A stretch of 64,000 nucleotides of DNA, taken from contig JAVBLN010000016.1 in assembly GCA_031553495.1 (NCBI GenBank), positions 82,270-146,269 of the forward strand, written 5' to 3'. The position numbers and the translations under genes were made by a program. The first letter of the stretch is position 1. Each line of letters opens with the position of its first letter. This DNA comes from Pinibacter sp031553495. GTDB lineage: Bacteria; Bacteroidota; Bacteroidia; Chitinophagales; Chitinophagaceae. Positions 1 through 8,266 of the stretch are shown piece by piece. A model generated the notes under the pieces. That model did no database searches, was not told where the DNA came from, and saw nothing but the letters and a program-made list of their open reading frames with translations.

Positions 1-291
1 ACCGCTGCTTGTAACATCTGTGGTATAGGGTATTTCACCAACATCGTAAGAAGAAGCCACTGCTCCCATTACTCTGATCTTGGGTGGCTGTTGCGGCTCC
101 AATTCCGGTTCTATTATAAACTTTTCAGCTTTTTGATACAATAATTGACTATCCACTTTAATAGAAATTATTGCAGAAGCAGAAATACTATCACCCGGGC
201 TTTGCGCTTTAGTAAATAACGGTATAAATAAAAAGATAAGAAATGAAAGGAAACTTTCATTAAAACGAAATTTCATTTTGTAAGCAATCAT
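1..291 (-). CDS. Secreted protein of unknown function, N-terminal part only
   Basis: The reading frame is open from an ATG at 291 to the left edge, so only the first 97 codons are visible. A second in-frame ATG at 276 starts MKFRFNESFLSFLIFLF and gives a more typical signal peptide, so it may be the true start. The signal peptide appears to end near TKAQS. The mature part holds a proline- and glutamate-rich stretch (EPELEPQQPP) followed by KIRVMGAVASSYDVG. I do not recognise the family. The protein is exported, but no function can be given from this fragment. Confidence 0.6.
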   Translation of the reverse strand, partial: MIAYKMKFRFNESFLSFLIFLFIPLFTKAQSPGDSISASAIISIKVDSQLLYQKAEKFIIEPELEPQQPPKIRVMGAVASSYDVGEIPYTTDVTSSG

Positions 292-627
292 AAAATCTAA
301 CGTTAAGGTTCAGTAAAAATTGAGCAGGTAATTATTGGAATAGGGTATTTAAAGTAATTATATTTAGAGATTGTAAGAATAATACTCATTCGGAAAAAAA
401 ACTAATTATTGCCAATTTTGAACCAAATGTGGCAGCAATTTGAGCTATAAGTATCACTTTTGCTGAATATTTCGAATATATTTTACTGCTATAACAATAA
501 CAGATATATTTTTACAAGATCATTTACAGTAAAAGAGTTTCCTGCTGCCAGCCCCAACTGGCGCAAGTATGATAGCATTGTTTGAAAGCTTAGCCAAACT
601 TGTGCCCTACTAATTGCAAATTGTTTT

Positions 628-707
628 ACTTTTTTAGACCCGGCTTTTGTAACTCCGGTTAAGCATCGTTGCGTCGCATTTCGTTCATCGGTAGTAATGC
701 TATTGAG
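628..707 (+). repeat. Family-R dispersed repeat, copy R1
   Basis: A T-tract is followed by CCGGC, then GTTAAGCATCGTTGCGTCGC, then CATCGGTAGTAATGCTATTG. The central palindrome has the form TGCG-T-CGCA. The arm between CCGGC and TTAAGC differs from most copies. Confidence 0.7.
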
Positions 708-732
708 TTGAGGGTTTAATATCGAAAACCCT

Positions 733-790
733 CATTGGTTGTTGGTGTGCCTAAGCACAGTGCCGCTCTACACATGCAACAACGGCGAAT
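733..790 (+). repeat. Hairpin-type repeat, family B, copy 1
   Basis: This starts CATTGGTTGTTGGTGTGCC and ends CACATGCAACAACGGC. The arms GTTGTTGGTGTG and CACATGCAACAAC can pair imperfectly. A close copy lies at 42171-42228. Both copies sit next to family-R sequence. Confidence 0.6.
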
Positions 791-1118
791 CCCCGAACAA
801 CTACAAGGGCTGAAATTTTAATTCATACATACTGCTCTGCCGGGACTCGAAACGACGGAGGAGCATTCTATACGGTTTTCAATCATTTCGCAACTATAGC
901 TGTTACCGTCATTTCAAGCCCGCTTATTTTCAACATATTTGTGATTATGCACCAAGTCTCACATGAGACAACCGGGCGAGAAATCTCATTGAATTATTGT
1001 TGTGACAAAAATAATTATACAACATAATGTGTTGCAAAATTAATTTGTCAGCACCAAGTTTGTTGCTAAAAGCAACAGTATAAGGCTGCAAGGCTACAAG
1101 CCTTGCAGAGCTTGAATA

Positions 1119-1215
1119 AATGGAGAATTGAGAGTGGAGAGTTGAGAATGCTTTATACACTGTTTGCAAGCAAAAACAAAAGCACTCATAACTCAAAACT
1201 CATCACTCATAACTT
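1119..1215 (-). repeat. Heptamer-like degenerate repeats flanking R2
   Basis: Runs such as GAGAGTGGAGAGTTGAGAAT and CTCATAACTCAAAACTCATC are joined by TTGCAAGCAAAAACAAAAGC. The same order of blocks, inverted, follows copy R3 at 7325-7447. The whole composite of about 200 bp is therefore a repeat, not chance low complexity. Confidence 0.6.
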
Positions 1216-1290
1216 GTTCAATAGCATTCCTACCGTACAAGTGAGTGACACAACGATGCTTAATAGTAGCACTACCGCCGGTTACATAAA
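1216..1290 (-). repeat. Family-R dispersed repeat, copy R2
   Basis: Read on the minus strand it runs ACCGGCGGTAGTGCTACTAT, TAAGCATCGTTGTGTCACTC, ACTTGTACGGTAGGAATGCT, ATTGAAC. The central palindrome is GTG-T-CAC. GTTATGAG repeats abut both ends. Confidence 0.8.
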
Positions 1291-1452
1291 AGTTATGAGT
1301 TATGAGTTGTGAGTGACAGATTTGATATCTGAAATTTGAAATTTGAGAAGCTTTGTTTCGAGCTTTCGTGAAAGTATGTGGACAGTGTTTTATTGCAAAT
1401 ACTGTATAGAAGAATCTCAAATTTCAAATCTAACAAGTAAATATACACCAAC

Positions 1453-1480
1453 AAAAAAAGCCATTGCTTTAACAACGGCT
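1453..1480 (-). terminator. Intrinsic terminator after rpsG
   Basis: On the minus strand GCCGTTG pairs with CAATGGC (one G-T pair) around a TTAAAG loop, followed by seven T residues. It lies about 25 nt past the rpsG stop codon and ends the rpsL-rpsG unit without fusA. Confidence 0.75.
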
Positions 1481-1504
1481 TATATAATTCTTTTATATAG
1501 AAAA

Positions 1505-1972
1505 TTATACTTTAAAGTGCGAGAAGGCTTTATTTGCTTCAGCCATACGGTGAGTATCTTCTTTCTTTTTGAAAGCTCCACCTTCACCTTTGCTGGCAGC
1601 AACAATTTCGTTAGCCAGTTTGTCGGCCATGCTGCGACCGTTTCTTTCACGGCTATAGCGGATCAGCCATTTGATACTTAAAGAAACTTTTCTATCAGGA
1701 CGCACCTCTGAAGGAATTTGGAAAGTAGCACCCCCAATACGACGGCTTCTTACCTCTACACCCGGAGTTACATTACTCAAAGCTTTTTTCCAAATTTCGT
1801 AGCCATCTTCATTTGTGATTTTGGCTACTTTATCAAGAGCGTCGTAAAAAATTTCGAATGCTATACTTTTTTTACCTTCCCACATGATGTTATTAACAAA
1901 GCGTGTAACCAGCTTGTCATTATATTTAGCATCGGGAGCCAGAGGTAACTTTTTTGCTTGCGCTTTCCTCAT
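1505..1972 (-). CDS. rpsG: 30S ribosomal protein S7
   Basis: S7 binds the 3' major domain of 16S rRNA, nucleates assembly of the small-subunit head and contacts tRNA at the E site. The 155-residue protein has the normal family length, starts MRKAQAKKLPLAPDAKYND, and contains the conserved GGATFQIPSEVRPDRK and ALKWLIR-like (SLSIKWLIRYSRERN) blocks. It lies 35 nt downstream of rpsL and is surely co-transcribed with it. In many bacteria fusA follows, but here an intrinsic terminator follows the stop codon, so the str operon is cut after its second gene. Confidence 0.97.
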   Translation of the reverse strand: MRKAQAKKLPLAPDAKYNDKLVTRFVNNIMWEGKKSIAFEIFYDALDKVAKITNEDGYEIWKKALSNVTPGVEVRSRRIGGATFQIPSEVRPDRKVSLSIKWLIRYSRERNGRSMADKLANEIVAASKGEGGAFKKKEDTHRMAEANKAFSHFKV

Positions 1973-2007
1973 TGAAAAATCTATTTAAACAGCTTGATGA
2001 ATTAAAA

Positions 2008-2388
2008 TTATTTTTTTGCTTTTTCTTTCTTTGTTCCGTATTTAGAACGGCTCTTCTTCCTGTCCTTCACACCGGCAGTATCCAAACTACCACGAACTAT
2101 GTGATAACGCACACCTGGCAAATCTTTTACACGACCTCCGCGTATCAATACAATGGAGTGCTCTTGTAAATTATGACCTTCACCGGGAATGTATGCGATT
2201 ACCTCCACTTTGTTTGTCAAACGCACTTTAGCAACTTTACGTAAAGCAGAGTTTGGTTTCTTAGGCGTAGTAGTATATACACGCGTACAAACACCACGAC
2301 GTTGAGGACATGCATCCAATGCTCTGGACTTACTTTTAGCTTTAATAATTTCTCTACCTTTTCTAACTAATTGTTGTATTGTAGGCAT
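2008..2388 (-). CDS. rpsL: 30S ribosomal protein S12
   Basis: S12 sits at the decoding centre, controls translational accuracy and is the classical site of streptomycin-resistance mutations. The start is set at the ATG at 2388 (MPTIQQLVRKGR), which matches the invariant start of the family. An upstream in-frame start at 2415 would add nine residues. The protein has 126 residues and shows CPQRRGVCTRVYTTTPKKPN, including the PKKPNSALRK decoding loop and the GEGHNLQEHS motif with PGVRYH. The lysine of the TPKKPNS loop is intact, so the sequence looks streptomycin-sensitive at that site. Confidence 0.97.
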   Translation of the reverse strand: MPTIQQLVRKGREIIKAKSKSRALDACPQRRGVCTRVYTTTPKKPNSALRKVAKVRLTNKVEVIAYIPGEGHNLQEHSIVLIRGGRVKDLPGVRYHIVRGSLDTAGVKDRKKSRSKYGTKKEKAKK

Positions 2389-2498
2389 TATAACCTTTTT
2401 TATTTGGGACGGCAAAGGTAATTTTGATTACCTTAAATACCAAATTTAAAAATACTGTTTTTAAAAAATATTTTATAGTTGTGTAAAACTTGTGAAAA

Positions 2499-3569
2499 TT
2501 AAACAGTTACCAACCAATTATATTTATCTTCTGTTTCTCCGCATCTAATTCCATCCAGTCTTTTTTTCACTTCCGGGGAAATCTTCCATTCGTCCAGGTT
2601 AAATTCCATAACCGTGTCTTTATACTTTAATTCTTTTATTGGAGAAATGGTGGCCGCGGTTCCCGTTCCGAAAACTTCCTTTAAATTCCCGGCTTTATAT
2701 ACGTTGATCAATTCGTCAATACTTATGGCTCGTTCTTCTACTTTTAAGCCCATTTCCTTCAGTAGTACTATTACGCTATCTCGGGTAACGCCGGCCAAAA
2801 TAGTTCCTTCCTCCAGGCCCGGAGTTACTGCTACATCATTAATCACGAAAAATACGTTCATAGTTCCCACTTCCTGAAGCCATTTATGTTCAAAGGCATC
2901 AGTCCACAAAACCTGATCGTAACCTTTGTCTTTTGCCACTTTTGCGGGATAAAGACTTCCGGCATAGTTCCCGGCGTTTTTTGAAAAACCAACTCCACCA
3001 GGTGCTGCCCTGGTGTATTTTTCCTCTACATATATTCTCATGGGTTTACTGTAATATGGCCCTGTAGGACACAATATGATAATAAACTTATATGTATTTG
3101 ATGCTCTTACTCCTAACGATTCATCTGTTGCGAACATAAAGGGGCGTATATACAAGGAATGATCATCCATTGTAGGCACCCAGTCTCTTTCAATATCTAT
3201 TAACTGGCGCATTCCCTCTATAAATATCTCTTCAGATATATCCGGCATACATAAACGCTCGGCAGAAATATTAAAACGCCTGAAATTATCGTGCGGTCTG
3301 AAAATTTTAACTTCACCACTGGCGCTTTTATATGCCTTTATGCCTTCAAAAATTGCTTGTCCGTAATGTAAAGCCATATTTGCCGGACCGATAAGCAAAG
3401 GCTGATATGGTCTTATCTCCACTTTTTTCCACTCCCCGTCAACATAATCTGCCTCAAGCATATAGTCAGTATAATATTTTCCAAAAGGAGCATTCAGCAG
3501 GTTGGCCGAAGGCAATTTACTTTTCTCAATTTTTGTAACCGGTATAGTATGTGTGGCAATCATATTCAT
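2499..3569 (-). CDS. ilvE: Branched-chain-amino-acid aminotransferase
   Basis: This PLP enzyme moves the amino group between glutamate and 2-oxoacids in the last step of leucine, isoleucine and valine synthesis. At 356 residues it matches the longer, eukaryote-like class II BCAT form. The PLP lysine is expected in SKNAGNYAGSLYPAK, near residue 197. The C-terminal half carries EVGTMNVFFV and the GTGTAATISPI phosphate-binding loop. It stands alone, divergent from the hypothetical gene at 3623 across a short gap. The start gives MNMIATHTIPV; an in-frame ATG at residue 3 is an equal choice. Confidence 0.95.
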   Translation of the reverse strand: MNMIATHTIPVTKIEKSKLPSANLLNAPFGKYYTDYMLEADYVDGEWKKVEIRPYQPLLIGPANMALHYGQAIFEGIKAYKSASGEVKIFRPHDNFRRFNISAERLCMPDISEEIFIEGMRQLIDIERDWVPTMDDHSLYIRPFMFATDESLGVRASNTYKFIIILCPTGPYYSKPMRIYVEEKYTRAAPGGVGFSKNAGNYAGSLYPAKVAKDKGYDQVLWTDAFEHKWLQEVGTMNVFFVINDVAVTPGLEEGTILAGVTRDSVIVLLKEMGLKVEERAISIDELINVYKAGNLKEVFGTGTAATISPIKELKYKDTVMEFNLDEWKISPEVKKRLDGIRCGETEDKYNWLVTV

Positions 3570-3622
3570 TTACATTTGTGCAAAGAAACAACAAAAGTTA
3601 GTGGTTGCCAAAATACAATACG

Positions 3623-4144
3623 ATGAGTTTTAACAGCGTACAATTGCCGGATTTTCTTATAGCAGGCCTATATAAAAAGCTTCTTGTGGAGGAACCACAA
3701 AATGCCAATATACATTCCGGGAAAGAAGAATTAAAAATGCCGGATTCAAAACCATTGCAATTTCTGGGGAAAAATCTGCAGCATTTTGTAATCCTGGTTT
3801 ATTACCCCAATGAAGTTTATTTACCTGAGATTCAATTAGATTTTCTTGGAAATATTCTTAAAGCATGCCAACTAAACCTGGGAGACGTGGCAATTGTTAA
3901 TTGTTATTCCCAACCGATCACCTTAGAACAATTGCAACCATTACACCCAAAACATATTATCAATTTCGGTGTAGAGCAGATTGCCCCTCAATTAATTACA
4001 GATGAACACTTCAGTATAAGAACTCAAAACTCTATTAACATTATTAATACTCCCGCCTTTGAAATATTGAATCAAAATACCTCCGATGGAAAGCAGCTCA
4101 AAGCTAAACTTTGGGGAAGCCTCAAACAATTGCTAAATATATAA
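3623..4144 (+). CDS. Conserved-looking hypothetical protein upstream of rdgB
   Basis: The 173-residue protein is predicted soluble, with no signal peptide or membrane segment. The start is placed at the ATG at 3623 (MSFNSVQLPDF) because the longer frame would need a TTG codon. It has an alternating hydrophobic pattern typical of an alpha/beta fold (FVILVYYPNEVYLPE, DVAIVNCYS, HIINFGVEQ). I do not recognise the family. It ends 17 nt before the rdgB start, so both genes probably share a transcript. That hints at a housekeeping role in nucleic acid or nucleotide handling, but this is inference only. Confidence 0.75.
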   Translation: MSFNSVQLPDFLIAGLYKKLLVEEPQNANIHSGKEELKMPDSKPLQFLGKNLQHFVILVYYPNEVYLPEIQLDFLGNILKACQLNLGDVAIVNCYSQPITLEQLQPLHPKHIINFGVEQIAPQLITDEHFSIRTQNSINIINTPAFEILNQNTSDGKQLKAKLWGSLKQLLNI

Positions 4145-4161
4145 TACATTTGCAACCTTTT

Positions 4162-4737
4162 ATGAAATTAATTTTTGCAACCAACAACCAACATAAAGTT
4201 GAAGAAATTCAATTTGTCATTAACAAAAAGTTCGAAATCGTTTCATTGAAGGATGCAGAAATTGATATAGAAATACCAGAACCACACGATACCCTTGAAG
4301 ATAATGCTATAGAAAAAGCATGCACCATTTATTCTCTTAAAAATATCAATTGTTTTAGTGAAGACACAGGCTTGGAAGTGGATGCCCTGAATGGGGAACC
4401 GGGCGTAAAAAGCGCCAGGTATGCAGGAGCCGGCAAGGATTTTCAGAAAAATATTGAGAAACTTCTAAGTAAACTGGAAGGCGAAACTAACCGGAAAGCC
4501 CGTTTTAGAACAGTTATTGCACTTATATTAAATGACAGGAAATATTTGTTCGAAGGTATTTGTGAAGGCCGCATTGCATACTCACCCAAAGGAACAAACG
4601 GTTTTGGGTATGATGCTGTTTTTATACCAGAGAACGCAACAAAAACATTTGCAGAAATGACAATGGAAGAAAAAAACCACTATAGCCATAGGAAGAAAGC
4701 TACTGAAAAATTAGTTTTATTTTTAAATAAACAGTAG
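4162..4737 (+). CDS. rdgB: RdgB/HAM1 non-canonical purine NTP pyrophosphatase
   Basis: The enzyme hydrolyses dITP, XTP and ITP to the monophosphate and pyrophosphate, and so keeps deaminated purines out of DNA and RNA. The 191-residue protein has the usual length. The family signature T/S-x-N-x-x-K appears as ATNNQHKVEEI at the N terminus. The conserved SEDTGLEVDALNGEPGVKSA block and the C-terminal FGYDAVFIPE and SHR motifs (HYSHRKKA) are present. The start at the ATG at 4162 gives MKLIFATNNQHK. A TACATTTG box at 4145-4152 lies just upstream and could be a promoter element. Confidence 0.95.
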   Translation: MKLIFATNNQHKVEEIQFVINKKFEIVSLKDAEIDIEIPEPHDTLEDNAIEKACTIYSLKNINCFSEDTGLEVDALNGEPGVKSARYAGAGKDFQKNIEKLLSKLEGETNRKARFRTVIALILNDRKYLFEGICEGRIAYSPKGTNGFGYDAVFIPENATKTFAEMTMEEKNHYSHRKKATEKLVLFLNKQ

Positions 4738-4791
4738 ATTTTAATAGTTTTACTTTTTTAAGTTTTTTTTATTACTCTAGAAAATAAAAAA

Positions 4792-5358
4792 GTGCTTTTA
4801 GAAAGCAACCAAAATATATCAGAACACGACTTAATTCAAGGGTGTCTTGAAGGTAACAGACGTTCTCAGGAGGCTTTATATCAAAGATTTTCTCCTAAGA
4901 TGTATGGTATATGCCTTCGTTACACCTCTAACCATGATGATGCCGCCGATCTATTACAGGAAGGCTTCATTAAGGTGTTTAAGAATTTGGAAAAATTTAG
5001 AGGTGAAGGTTCTTTTGAAGGATGGATGCGCAGGGTTTTTGTAAATACTTGTATTGAACATTTTCGAAGAAAGGTGTATCTTAACAGTATCACTGAAAAT
5101 GAGGAAAGAACAATTGAAGATTTTTCTGCAAATGCCCTTGATAATTTGGCCGAAAAAGACATTGTGCAACTAATTCAGGAATTATCGCCAGGATACCGTA
5201 CCGTATTTAACCTTTATGTAGTTGAAGGTTATTCACATAAGGAAATTGCGGACTTGTTACAAATAAGCGAAGGAACCAGTAAATCTCAACTAGCAAGAGC
5301 AAAAATGCTTTTGCAAAAAAGAGTTAAAAACCTATTGGAAGAAAATAAGCTTGATTAA
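4792..5358 (+). CDS. ECF-family RNA polymerase sigma factor
   Basis: The 188-residue protein has sigma-70 region 2 (DLLQEGFIKVFKNLEKFRG, then EGWMRRVFVNTCIEHFRR) and region 4 (LSPGYRTVFNLYVVEGYSH, then KEIADLLQISEGTSKSQLAR). It would direct RNA polymerase to a small regulon. The frame starts at a GTG at 4792, since no suitable ATG precedes region 2. The following gene begins three bases after this stop codon and encodes a single-pass membrane protein, as expected for a cognate anti-sigma factor. No transporter genes follow, so this pair is unlike the SusCD-linked FecI type. Confidence 0.9.
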   Translation: MLLESNQNISEHDLIQGCLEGNRRSQEALYQRFSPKMYGICLRYTSNHDDAADLLQEGFIKVFKNLEKFRGEGSFEGWMRRVFVNTCIEHFRRKVYLNSITENEERTIEDFSANALDNLAEKDIVQLIQELSPGYRTVFNLYVVEGYSHKEIADLLQISEGTSKSQLARAKMLLQKRVKNLLEENKLD

Positions 5359-5361
5359 GTA

Positions 5362-6231
5362 ATGTCGGAACTGTTAAAAAATAAACTCGCGCAATTTGAC
5401 GCCACTCCCCCAAAGGGTGTGTGGGATGAAATTGCCATAGAGCTGGATAACATTTCGGCATATAAACATACCTCAGAAAGGTTATTCAACTACGAAGCCA
5501 CTCCCCCCGGTGGAACTTTCGAAAAGATTACTTTTACGCTTGATAATGATTTGCCTCAAAAGCAAACTCCGGTAAAAAAGATCACTACTTTTTTGAAATG
5601 GTCTGTAGCTGCGGCAGTATTACTTGCAGTAGCCACTACAGGCTTACTTCTTTTCAATAAAAAGAGTGCCCCTCAAATCGCCGCATTGCCAATGACCGAC
5701 ACCAATAATAATCTGCCATCATTGCAATCACCGGGACTTGCACTCAATAATACAGAAGATGACTTACCGGCAACAACAGAAGCAGAAGAAAATTTAAAAC
5801 CACAACTAAAACAATTGGTTGCGAAAAATTCTCATAGTGAGCAATTATATTCCGGTAATAGAAATATACATCCTGCAGAACCCGCTGAGGTTGGACTTAT
5901 CACAACAAAAGCAAAAGTGCATATTGATCCGCCACGCATTAAAGAATCACTTGCAGAATTAGCAGCAAAATTTGTTTTGAATGGCAATTATATTACCATT
6001 TCAGGACCTAATGGAGAAACAAAAAAGATTTCCCTTAAGTTGTTCAATGCGGTTTATGGTCACAACTTCCTCAATAATAGCGACGCAGATCCCAATACAT
6101 TAGTAGAAAGTGCAGTTTGGGAAAAAAAGCTTAGCGAATGGAGAAACAAGATCGTTCAATCCGGCTTTGTTCCCAATGCAGGTAATGGTATGGATATCCT
6201 GAACCTGAAAGAATTGATCCGGGAAAACTAA
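5362..6231 (+). CDS. Single-pass membrane protein, probable anti-sigma factor
   Basis: The 289-residue protein has no clear family signature that I recognise. About 79 cytoplasmic residues precede one hydrophobic helix at about residues 80-98 (WSVAAAVLLAVATTGLLLF), and the rest would lie in the periplasm. The cytoplasmic part holds an internal duplication: AQFDATPPKGVWDEIAIELD at about 10-29 and FNYEATPPGGTFEKITFTLD at about 42-61. These could be two sigma-binding or partner-binding units. The gene starts three bases after the ECF sigma stop codon, which makes an anti-sigma role likely, but this comes from position and topology only. Confidence 0.75.
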   Translation: MSELLKNKLAQFDATPPKGVWDEIAIELDNISAYKHTSERLFNYEATPPGGTFEKITFTLDNDLPQKQTPVKKITTFLKWSVAAAVLLAVATTGLLLFNKKSAPQIAALPMTDTNNNLPSLQSPGLALNNTEDDLPATTEAEENLKPQLKQLVAKNSHSEQLYSGNRNIHPAEPAEVGLITTKAKVHIDPPRIKESLAELAAKFVLNGNYITISGPNGETKKISLKLFNAVYGHNFLNNSDADPNTLVESAVWEKKLSEWRNKIVQSGFVPNAGNGMDILNLKELIREN

Positions 6232-6276
6232 GCTGCATCTCCTTCTTTTGTACTTTTACTTATTACATGCTTATTT

Positions 6277-6720
6277 ATGGCGCGAATTAAAATCAACCTC
6301 CCCGGTCATTTTCCGTTTCAAACAATTATGGATATCCGAATTACTGACCTAAACTATGGAGGTCATGTTGGAAACGATATTATCCTATCATTAATTCATG
6401 AAGCAAGGTGCCGCTTTTTAAAAAGCTTTGGTTATTCAGAACAGAACCTGGAAGGCATTGGCATTATAATGACTGATGCAGCTATTGAATATAAAGCAGA
6501 ACTTTTTTATGGCGATGCCGTATTGATCAATGTGTGTGCAGGAGAATTTACAAAAGTTTCCTTTGACATTTTCTATAAATTAGAAAAGCAATTGGCAAAA
6601 GATGAATACATCACAGTTGCCCACGCAAAAACAGGCATAGTTGGATATGATTACAACCTGAAAAAAGTTGTGACAATTCCTGAAAATGTAAAAGCAAACC
6701 TAACGGAACCAGGGTATTGA
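6277..6720 (+). CDS. 4HBT-fold acyl-CoA thioesterase
   Basis: The 147-residue protein matches the hot-dog fold thioesterases of the FadM/YbgC type, which hydrolyse acyl-CoA or acyl-ACP thioesters. The motif MDIRITDLNYGGHVGNDIIL corresponds to the usual D-x-x-x-x-GHV-N block that carries the catalytic acid and the helix N terminus. It is followed by HEARCRFLKSFGY, and later EFTKVSFDIFYKLEKQ and VAHAKTGIVGYD. The substrate cannot be inferred from sequence. It is a separate gene 45 nt after the anti-sigma-like gene. Confidence 0.85.
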   Translation: MARIKINLPGHFPFQTIMDIRITDLNYGGHVGNDIILSLIHEARCRFLKSFGYSEQNLEGIGIIMTDAAIEYKAELFYGDAVLINVCAGEFTKVSFDIFYKLEKQLAKDEYITVAHAKTGIVGYDYNLKKVVTIPENVKANLTEPGY

Positions 6721-6749
6721 ATAATGGAAGTATCAGGTTAGGTAAAAAT

Positions 6750-6929
6750 CTAATGGTTTAATTTGTAAACTACTTTTTGGTTCAATTGAAGTGCCGGTGG
6801 TTCATTTTGTTCCGTAATCACCAAGCGCTCTTTATGTATCGCCTGCTGATTGTGTTTGACAACATGCAAAACTGTAATTAACAGCAATTCACCCATTAAA
6901 ATCAAAGCTGGTAAATTTCTTTTTTTCAT
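6750..6929 (-). CDS. Small membrane-anchored protein
   Basis: The 59-residue frame starts at the ATG at 6929 (MKKRNLPALILMGELLLITV) and has one hydrophobic N-terminal segment followed by a short polar tail. A start 12 codons upstream is possible but looks less natural. The basic start followed by a hydrophobic stretch suggests a real small membrane protein, convergent with the thioesterase gene. No family is recognised and it could still be a chance frame. Confidence 0.4.
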   Translation of the reverse strand: MKKRNLPALILMGELLLITVLHVVKHNQQAIHKERLVITEQNEPPALQLNQKVVYKLNH

Positions 6930-7245
6930 ACTATAGGGAATTAAGTTTAAGAAAACGGCCAGCAAAAATCGTTTTTAACAGATATCAGATTCCCTACCCC
7001 ACTAAAATATTCATTATCTTTTAGAAATGCAAAGTTATATTTTTTTCTTCTCTCAAAAAATTGTTTTTTCAAAAACAATTCTTACAGTTCTGAACACAAT
7101 GGCAACTATTACAACTTTTTAAGTTAACAGCTTAACAAAATGGGAAACATCTTGTGCGAAACATACAATTAATTATATAAAGCCTTCATAAAATTTCGAA
7201 TAGTATTGCCAGTTATACTCACGGCATAATAATATTTTACGCCTT

Positions 7246-7324
7246 GATTTTTTTGTTACCGGCGGTAGTGCTTCTATTAAGCATCGTTGTGTCACTCACT
7301 TGTACGGCAGGAATGCTATTCAAC
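7246..7324 (+). repeat. Family-R dispersed repeat, copy R3
   Basis: GATTTTTTTGTTACCGGCGG is followed by TAGTGCTTCTATTAAGC, then CGTTGTGTCACTCACTTGTA, then CGGCAGGAATGCTATTCAAC. It lies in the 487-bp gap 6966-7452 between the small membrane protein gene and proC. Besides the heptamer-like repeats that follow, I see nothing else in that gap. Confidence 0.8.
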
Positions 7325-7447
7325 AAGTTATGAGTTATGAGTTATGAGTTGTGAGTGCTTTTGTTTTGGCTTGCAATCAGTGTAAAGAGCACTTTCAACT
7401 TTCAACTATACAGCACTCTCAATTCTCTACTCTCCACTCTCCATTTA
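7325..7447 (+). repeat. Heptamer-like repeats continuing from R3
   Basis: Three near-perfect GTTATGA-type units are followed by GTGAGTGCTTTTGTTTTGGC, CAACTTTCAACT and CTCTACTCTCCACTCTCCAT. The inverted counterpart precedes R2 at 1119-1215 with the same block order, so the composite element is about 200 bp long. Confidence 0.6.
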
Positions 7448-7452
7448 TTCAA

Positions 7453-8250
7453 CTACCCTTTTAAAATTTTATTATAACTGGTAATAACACCCCGAATAAG
7501 TGAAGAGCTGAATCCCTGGTGTTCCATTTCATTTAACCCTGCAATAGTACATCCTTTTGGAGTAGTCACCTTATCAATTTCCTGTTCCGGATGCGCACCT
7601 TTCTGAAGCAGCAGATCCGCTGCTCCTTTTACAGTTTGCGCAGCAATAAGGCTCGCTGTTGCGGCACTAAACCCAATTTCGATTCCGCCTTGTATGTTGG
7701 CTCTTATATAACGCATGGCAAATGCAGTACCACATGCGCCCAGTACGGTTGCGGCATCCATTAGCTTTTCATCAATTATGGCAACCTTACCCAGTTTTTC
7801 AAAAAGATTTTTGATAAAATCAATCTGCTGTTCTGTGGCTCCGTTATAACTTATACATGTCATACTTTCCCGAATAGCTATAGCAGTATTTGGCATAGCA
7901 CGGAAAAAAGGAATATTTTTCTTCACCGCATTTTGCATATCCTCAATGAAAATTCCAGTAACTACCGATACAAGAATATGTTTCCCCGGTTGCAATTCAT
8001 CCTTAAAGCCATCAATTACTTCTTTCAGTTGAAATGGTTTTACCGCTACTATAATTACATCGCTATTCTTTACCGCTTCTTTATTGTTTGAGGTAACGTG
8101 TAATCCGGCATTTTTTAATGGCTGTAACTCATTAGTATTTCGCCTTGTAATAGTAATATCCTCCGGAGTGGAAAAACCGCTTTTCAGTAAACCTTCAGCT
8201 ATTGCTGTTCCTAAATTACCTCCGCCTATAATTGCAATCTTTTTATACAT
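7453..8250 (-). CDS. proC: Pyrroline-5-carboxylate reductase
   Basis: This enzyme reduces 1-pyrroline-5-carboxylate to proline with NAD(P)H, the last step of proline synthesis, in the cytoplasm. The 265-residue protein has the usual length. The N-terminal Rossmann motif is GGGNLGTAIAEGL. The family signature near the C terminus appears as GAADLLLQKGAHPEQEIDKV followed by TTPKGCTIAGLNEMEHQGF, which is the ProC dimerisation and active-site region. It lies downstream of hldD on the same strand with a hairpin terminator between them, so it probably has its own promoter. Confidence 0.95.
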   Translation of the reverse strand: MYKKIAIIGGGNLGTAIAEGLLKSGFSTPEDITITRRNTNELQPLKNAGLHVTSNNKEAVKNSDVIIVAVKPFQLKEVIDGFKDELQPGKHILVSVVTGIFIEDMQNAVKKNIPFFRAMPNTAIAIRESMTCISYNGATEQQIDFIKNLFEKLGKVAIIDEKLMDAATVLGACGTAFAMRYIRANIQGGIEIGFSAATASLIAAQTVKGAADLLLQKGAHPEQEIDKVTTPKGCTIAGLNEMEHQGFSSSLIRGVITSYNKILKG

Positions 8251-8266
8251 ACCTGATCTTTTAAAA

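Larger units (their letters stand above)
292..1504. other. 1.2-kb intergenic region filled with repeats
   Basis: No convincing gene lies here. The short open frames are translations of repeats. The region holds family-R copies at 628-707 (+) and 1216-1290 (-), a hairpin-type repeat at 733-790 with a second copy at 42171-42228, and heptamer-like runs of the type ACTCATA and GAGAGTTGAGA on both sides of the second R copy. A terminator for the ribosomal protein genes is at the right end. Confidence 0.7.

Noticed and set aside
945..1475. Several overlapping 60-83 codon frames on both strands
   Set aside because: They translate family-R and heptamer-like repeats, have no codon bias, and recur at other repeat sites.
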